Source of the DNA: Pyronema omphalodes
Taxonomy: Eukaryota > Ascomycota > Pezizomycetes > Pezizales > Pyronemataceae
DNA: 11,316 nt
Direction of reading: 5' to 3'
NCBI GenBank assembly: GCA_024516155.1
Contig: JAJJXM010000226.1
Span: 1 to 11,316 of the forward strand
Shown: piece after piece, positions 7,979-11,316 of the stretch
Layout of the letters: each line of letters starts with the position of its first letter
Position numbering within the stretch: the stretch's first letter is position 1
Notes under the pieces: generated by a model
What the model was told of the DNA's origin: nothing
The model's database searches: none
The model's input: the letters and a program-made list of their open reading frames with translations, nothing else
Program-made: the position numbers and the translations under genes

Positions 7979-7989
7979 TCCCCCTTCTT
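7979..7989 (-). other. Polypurine tract of element A
   Basis: The minus strand reads AAGAAGGGGGA, then TCC, then TGTCACGG. A purine run directly before the LTR is the usual primer for plus-strand DNA synthesis in LTR retrotransposons, and it fixes the right edge of the LTR at 7975. Confidence 0.75.
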
Positions 7990-8014
7990 GGACTGAGCTC
8001 CGGCGAAGTAACTT

Positions 8015-9052
8015 CTAAGATAAGTTAGGGAGGGGTCCCGGTTTATCGGGGTACTTTTTATGAAAGTCGTCAACGGCTTTACTGTTGGAATGAAGTTCGG
8101 CGGGTTCCCAATCGGGCATATCGTATCCACCCCATTTAACCATATACTGGAGTTTCTTCCTGTGAATTCGGGAGTCGAGGATAGCTTCGATGAAGTATTT
8201 GTCTTCACCGTCGATTTCCACCGGGGGTGGTGGGTCTGATTGTTGACCGGGGTAGGGGTCATTCGCAGCGGGTTCCAATAGGGAAACATGTTGAACGTTG
8301 TGGCATTTCATCGTCGGGGGTAGTTCTAATCGGTAGGCATAGGGGGATACTTTGGCGATAATCTTGAGGGGTCCGTAACGTTTGTTGTCTAATTTCCGGG
8401 AGGGTCGACGGGTTTTCCAATTGCGGGCATTCATCCATACCAGATCTCCGGGCTGATAATTCGGTGACGGGAGTCGATGTTTATCGGCATTCTCTTGATA
8501 ACGTAGATTAGCTCTATTGATTTCAGCTCGTAGATGGTTATGGATTTCGGCGAGGGTTTTCGAAGTTGTGAGGGCCCGTCGATCGTTTACATCGTTCGTA
8601 GCTGCTGGGAGTAAATCGAATTGGCATCGGGGGTCGAATCCTTTATTAGCAAAGAACGGGGAAGTTCCCGTTGTCTCGGATGCTTGGTTATTCGCAGCGA
8701 ATTCTGCTAATGGTAACCAGTCAGCCCAATCGTCTTGAAGATAGTTGACGTGGGCTCGGAGGTATTGTTCCATGATAGCGTTCATTCGTTCTGTTTGACC
8801 GTCCGTTTGTGGATGGAATGCCGTAGATAATCGAGGCTCGATTCCCAAACGTCGACAGACATTCTTCCAAAACAAAGCAGCGTATTGGGGTCCTCGATCA
8901 GAGATAATGGTAAGGGGGAGTCCATGCAATCGAAAGATGTGGGTAATAAACAAAGACGATAATTCCTTTGCGTCGATATCCGTTCCACAGGCAATCAGAT
9001 GTCGTTCTTTGGTTAATCTGTCCACAACTACCCAAATTGCATCAACACCCAT
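8015..9052 (-). pseudogene. Element A integrase core and chromodomain (open 3' segment of pol)
   Basis: The last 345 codons of the polyprotein are uninterrupted. The catalytic core has the three acidic residues: D in VVVDRLTK (residue 11 of this frame), D in ISDRGPQY (52) and E in GQTERMN (88). The last two are separated by exactly 35 residues, the D35E signature of retroviral-type integrases. A GPY/F-like module follows (RYGPLKII, YRLELP). The last 65 residues form a chromodomain with YFIEAILDSR, LQYMVKWGGY and WEP, the part thought to direct chromoviruses to marked chromatin. The frame does not begin at a real start; it is joined to 9302-9042 by a frameshift near 9045, so it is a piece of a broken polyprotein. 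Confidence 0.92.
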
Positions 9053-9595
9053 TGGACCATGGTAATCCTGTTACGGAGTCCATTGATATGTCCTGCCAGG
9101 GTCTTTCTGGGATAGGTAGTGGGCGTAGGATACCAAACGGGGCGTGTCTGGTAGGTTTCGAACGTTGACAGGTATGACAATTTCGAATATATCTTTCCAC
9201 GTCTGTCCTCATCTGGGGCCACGTATAGGTTCTTGACAGGTATTCTGATGTTTTAGATCTACCTGGGTGTCCAGCCGTAGGAGAGTCGTGGTGTTGTTGC
9301 ATTAGATGTAATCGTAGAGGTTCGTAATTCGGGACCCATAAACATCCCCGGTACAGTAAACGGTTATTGTTTACTGTACATTCAGCTCATGTAATGTCTT
9401 TACAATAACGAGTGTTATTGTTTAGCATTTCAATAACCTTAGTAGGGAATGGGGTCTTTCTCGTAGGCTTCCGTGGAGAGCTGGGATAAGGTGGGGTTTG
9501 TTTGTTGTGGGTCCGGTATTACAGTTTCTTGCGAATTCGTTATTGTTTGTTGATTACTGGGGGTAACAGCCGCAACGTGAAGGATATTCTCTGGC
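9042..9595 (-). pseudogene. Element A linker and integrase zinc-binding N-terminus (frameshifted)
   Basis: The C-terminal part (9302-9042) carries the HHCC zinc-binding pattern: the first His pair is in QQHHDSPTAGHPG and the Cys pair in CHTCQRSK. It ends in DISMDSVTGLPW, where the core begins. Upstream, RLLYRGCLWVPN (about 9375-9330) is the usual lead-in to this domain. The linker from about 9595 to 9445 is open in one frame. Breaks seen: one extra base near 9441 (TAC then TAAGG), a TGA at 9389-9387 where a codon such as CGA is expected, and one extra base near 9045. Confidence 0.8.
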
Positions 9596-10084
9596 TTAAT
9601 GATCGTTTGTATGGTTCTCTAGGGAGCGTGCATCCCCCTCTTTACGCAGATCTCCGGATCGACGAGTCAGTGCGTCTGGTTTACCCGCCTGCGGTACCGG
9701 GGCGGTAAACAATCTTAAAATTAAACAGAGACAAGAACTGGGACCAACGGGCTGACGGCGGTTCAAGAGCTTTGTCGAAGTAAAATATTCCAGATTCTCA
9801 TGATCTGACAGTACTCGAATGGGGTTAATAACAGATTGTAATTCGGGACGCCATTCTTCGAAAGCCCGGACGATAGCCATGAGTTCTTTATCGTATATCT
9901 CATAATTACATTCGGCGGGGGAATGTTTCTTTGAGAAGTAAGCAATAGGATGTAAGATTCCTTCGTCATCATATTGAGCAAGTACTCCGGCAGAGACATA
10001 ATCGGAAGCATCGGTTTCGACAATAACATCCCGGTCTGGGTCGAAACGAGCCAGAACGGGGGCGGATGTAAATGTCGATTTCAA
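9596..10084 (-). pseudogene. Element A RNase H domain
   Basis: The frame starts [19 protein letters not shown], the usual junction after reverse transcriptase, and then shows the RNase H acidic residues: D in VETDASDY, E in YDKELMAIV and D in [10 protein letters not shown]. These are the residues that bind the catalytic metal ions used to remove the RNA strand of the hybrid. After LLNRRQ the frame slips (one base missing near 9753), a second slip near 9686 restores it at [10 protein letters not shown], and a third near 9598 precedes the linker. The middle part is thus translated out of frame in this copy. Confidence 0.85.
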
Positions 10085-10552
10085 TTCCTCAAAGGCCTGT
10101 TGCTGGGGTTCCGACCAGACGAAAGGAACCCTTTTCGTGTGAGTAACGTGAGAGGTTGGAGTATTTTTGAATAGTTCTTAACGAAATGTCGATAGAAATT
10201 TGCAAAACCCAAAAACGCTCTAAACATCTTTGAGGTTCCGGGGAGATTCCCATCTCGAACTGCAGTAATCTTCTCAGGGTCCATCTTTATTCCTTTTGTA
10301 CTAATGATGAGTCCTAAGTACTTTACTTCCTTCTGATGGAACTCGCATTTCTCTGGTTTGAGAATGTAATCCTGCTTTTTTCGAATGCTTCGAGGATCAA
10401 CTTAACATGTGTTTATGTTCTTCGAGATTATCCGAATAGATCAGGGTGTCATCCAAATAGGCAGTACAGAATCGATCAAGGTACGGTGCCAATACGTCGT
10501 TAATGAAATTCTGAAACGTTGCAGGGGCATTGGTAAGCCCAAAGGGCATAAC
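10085..10552 (-). pseudogene. Element A reverse transcriptase, 5'-truncated by element B
   Basis: The sequence enters at [14 protein letters not shown], the motif just upstream of the active site, then reaches the catalytic YLDD at 10459-10448. Next come the thumb-like region with YLGLIIST and the connection FLGFANFYR...NYSKIL. Everything before VMPF, including the first catalytic Asp, is absent because element B begins at the next base. Breaks: one base lost near 10410 and one gained near 10362 (compensating), a further compensating pair near 10225-10235, and one base lost near 10130. Confidence 0.88.
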
Positions 10553-11075
10553 TGTCAGGGAACTAGGAACGGACGTTCAAAGAACAGACTGAACACTACC
10601 GGCAAGGGGGACTAGGCGGGTTCCAGGACGGGGAACGGAAAGACAAGGACCGAAGTGCTCGTCAGACGGACGGCACACGAAACAGGAACAGGGACAAGGA
10701 CAAGAATGACGTGGGACTGGAAGGAGAAGTCTTTATTAAGGACAAGGGAAAGACACAAGACGTTCGATGGAGAACTCGACAACGGGGAGGCAAGCCTCCT
10801 TATGTACAAAGGGGCGGCCAGCACTCTGCTGGGCCGTCATCCAACATCGCTACATGAAAGCTTCCGTTCTCCATTAATTCACCTGCGACGCCACAGCTCT
10901 CCAGCTCATGGTACGTCATCCATCATCAATCAGTCTATCAACCACAACGGCACGGCACACACAACAACACAACGACAACACAACACGGCAAGACAACGGC
11001 ACGATGTCGACAACAACAACGACAACATAATGATGACGCAACAACACAACGGCTCGTCAGCCGTGTGCCGTGACA
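10553..11075 (-). repeat. 3' LTR of element B, 523 bp
   Basis: In element orientation it starts TGTCACGG at 11075, next to a G7 polypurine run, and ends CCCTGACA at 10553, with 5-bp TGTCA/TGACA terminal inverted repeats. The end abuts the reverse transcriptase codons of element A without a gap, which fixes the insertion point. Inside are AATAAA on the minus strand (10732-10737), an inverted repeat GGAGGC-AA-GCCTCC (10786-10799) and a CAACA-rich simple stretch (about 10955-11050). The 5-bp flank ATAAC (10548-10552) is the expected target duplication. Confidence 0.85.
10732..10737 (-). terminator. Poly(A) signal AATAAA in LTR of element B
   Basis: AATAAAG on the minus strand about 340 bases into the 523-bp LTR, the position expected for the polyadenylation signal that defines the end of R in an LTR retrotransposon transcript. 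Confidence 0.5.
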
Positions 11076-11078
11076 GTA

Positions 11079-11085
11079 CCCCCCC
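11079..11085 (-). other. Polypurine tract of element B
   Basis: The minus strand reads G7, then TAC, then TGTCACGG. The tract lies a few bases after the pol stop codon (11089-11087), so coding and priming sequence are nearly adjacent. Confidence 0.65.
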
Positions 11086-11086
11086 G

Positions 11087-11316
11087 TTAGGCTCGAGTTC
11101 CTACGAGAGGAGAAGGTTTGTCTGGGTATAACTGATGGAATTTTTCAGCGGCCTCAGTTTCGGATAGGTTTGTTTCCGGTTCCCAGGTTGGAGAGTCATG
11201 GCCGGTCCACTTGACGAGGTACTGCAGGTTTCCTCTTGACCAACGGCTATCCAGAATTTCATCCACGAACCATTCTTCTTCGCCGTCTACTACTACCGGT
11301 AGGGGCGGTGGGATAA
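11087..11316 (-). CDS. Element B polyprotein C-terminus, chromodomain (partial)
   Basis: The first full codon starts at 11314 and the frame is open to TAA at 11089-11087, about 75 codons. It begins in a proline-rich linker (PPPLPVVVDGEEEW) and contains a chromodomain: WFVDEILDSR, LQYLVKWTGH and TWEP, ending near YPDKPSPLVG. It is the same domain as in element A but clearly different in sequence (WTGHDSPTWEP against WGGYDMPDWEP), so B is a different chromovirus family and not a second copy of A. No frame break is visible in this short part. The rest of the element lies beyond the right edge. Confidence 0.88.
   Translation of the reverse strand, partial: IPPPLPVVVDGEEEWFVDEILDSRWSRGNLQYLVKWTGHDSPTWEPETNLSETEAAEKFHQLYPDKPSPLVGTRA

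Larger units (their letters stand above)
7474..10552 (-). mobile_element. Element A: degraded chromodomain Ty3/gypsy retrotransposon, 3' part
   Basis: On the minus strand the order is reverse transcriptase, RNase H, integrase, chromodomain, polypurine tract, LTR, the Ty3/gypsy (chromovirus) order. Gag, protease and the first part of reverse transcriptase are missing because element B cuts in at 10552/10553; they may lie beyond the right edge. The coding part is broken by at least eight one-base indels and one nonsense codon, so this copy cannot make a full polyprotein. The left limit depends on the LTR boundary, which is likely but unproven. Confidence 0.85.

Noticed and set aside
9351..9379. 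Perfect 11-bp stem hairpin (GTACAGTAAAC with 7-nt loop)
   Set aside because: It falls in the pol coding sequence of element A (around TVNNNRLLY), so it is most simply a chance result of codons, not a regulatory structure.
10655..11131. 158-codon plus-strand frame
   Set aside because: It lies almost wholly within the LTR of element B and reads its CAACA-rich simple sequence; it has no protein-like features.
1..11316. CRISPR array, tRNA, rRNA or bacterial defence operon
   Set aside because: No regularly spaced direct repeats with unique spacers, no cloverleaf I could find, and the intron-containing genes show a eukaryotic genome.

Overview
The window looks like a gene-poor, repeat-rich stretch of a filamentous ascomycete genome. 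The reasons are introns of 49-86 bp with GT..AG ends and CTAAC-like branch sites, a NACHT_N-NACHT-ankyrin receptor of the fungal NLR type, chromodomain Ty3/gypsy retrotransposons (chromoviruses), and many TTAGGG-type telomere motifs. The exact taxon cannot be read from the sequence.

Layout. Positions 1-282 are a purine/pyrimidine satellite with a CCCCCT-rich core. Positions 433-1017 (+) hold the last two recognisable exons of a Neo1-type P4-ATPase (phospholipid flippase), with nothing of the rest of the gene visible. Positions 1018-1906 have no recognised gene. The main gene is 1907-5630 (-). Eight exons can be joined by seven short introns with no frame break, giving 3306 nt, 1101 residues plus stop: a disordered N-terminus, a NACHT_N-like helical domain, a NACHT NTPase, a winged-helix region and five near-identical ankyrin repeats. 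Positions 5631-7473 are intergenic, with three long T runs, a pyrimidine tract and a CpG-rich block carrying telomere-like motifs.

The right third, 7474-11316, is a nested retrotransposon. Element A (-) has a probable 502-bp 3' LTR (7474-7975), then integrase with chromodomain, RNase H and part of reverse transcriptase. Its coding region carries at least eight single-base indels and one nonsense codon. At 10552/10553 it is cut inside reverse transcriptase by element B (-), of which the window shows the 523-bp 3' LTR (10553-11075) and the chromodomain end of its polyprotein (11087-11316).

The NLR is the only gene that appears complete and functional. The strongest observations are the 25-nt microexon that carries its Walker A motif, the 99-bp ankyrin array with changes at likely ligand-facing positions, the A-into-B nesting order, and the clustering of telomere, CACGTG and GATA motifs in and beside the LTR of A. 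I found no RNA gene, CRISPR array or bacterial-type system.
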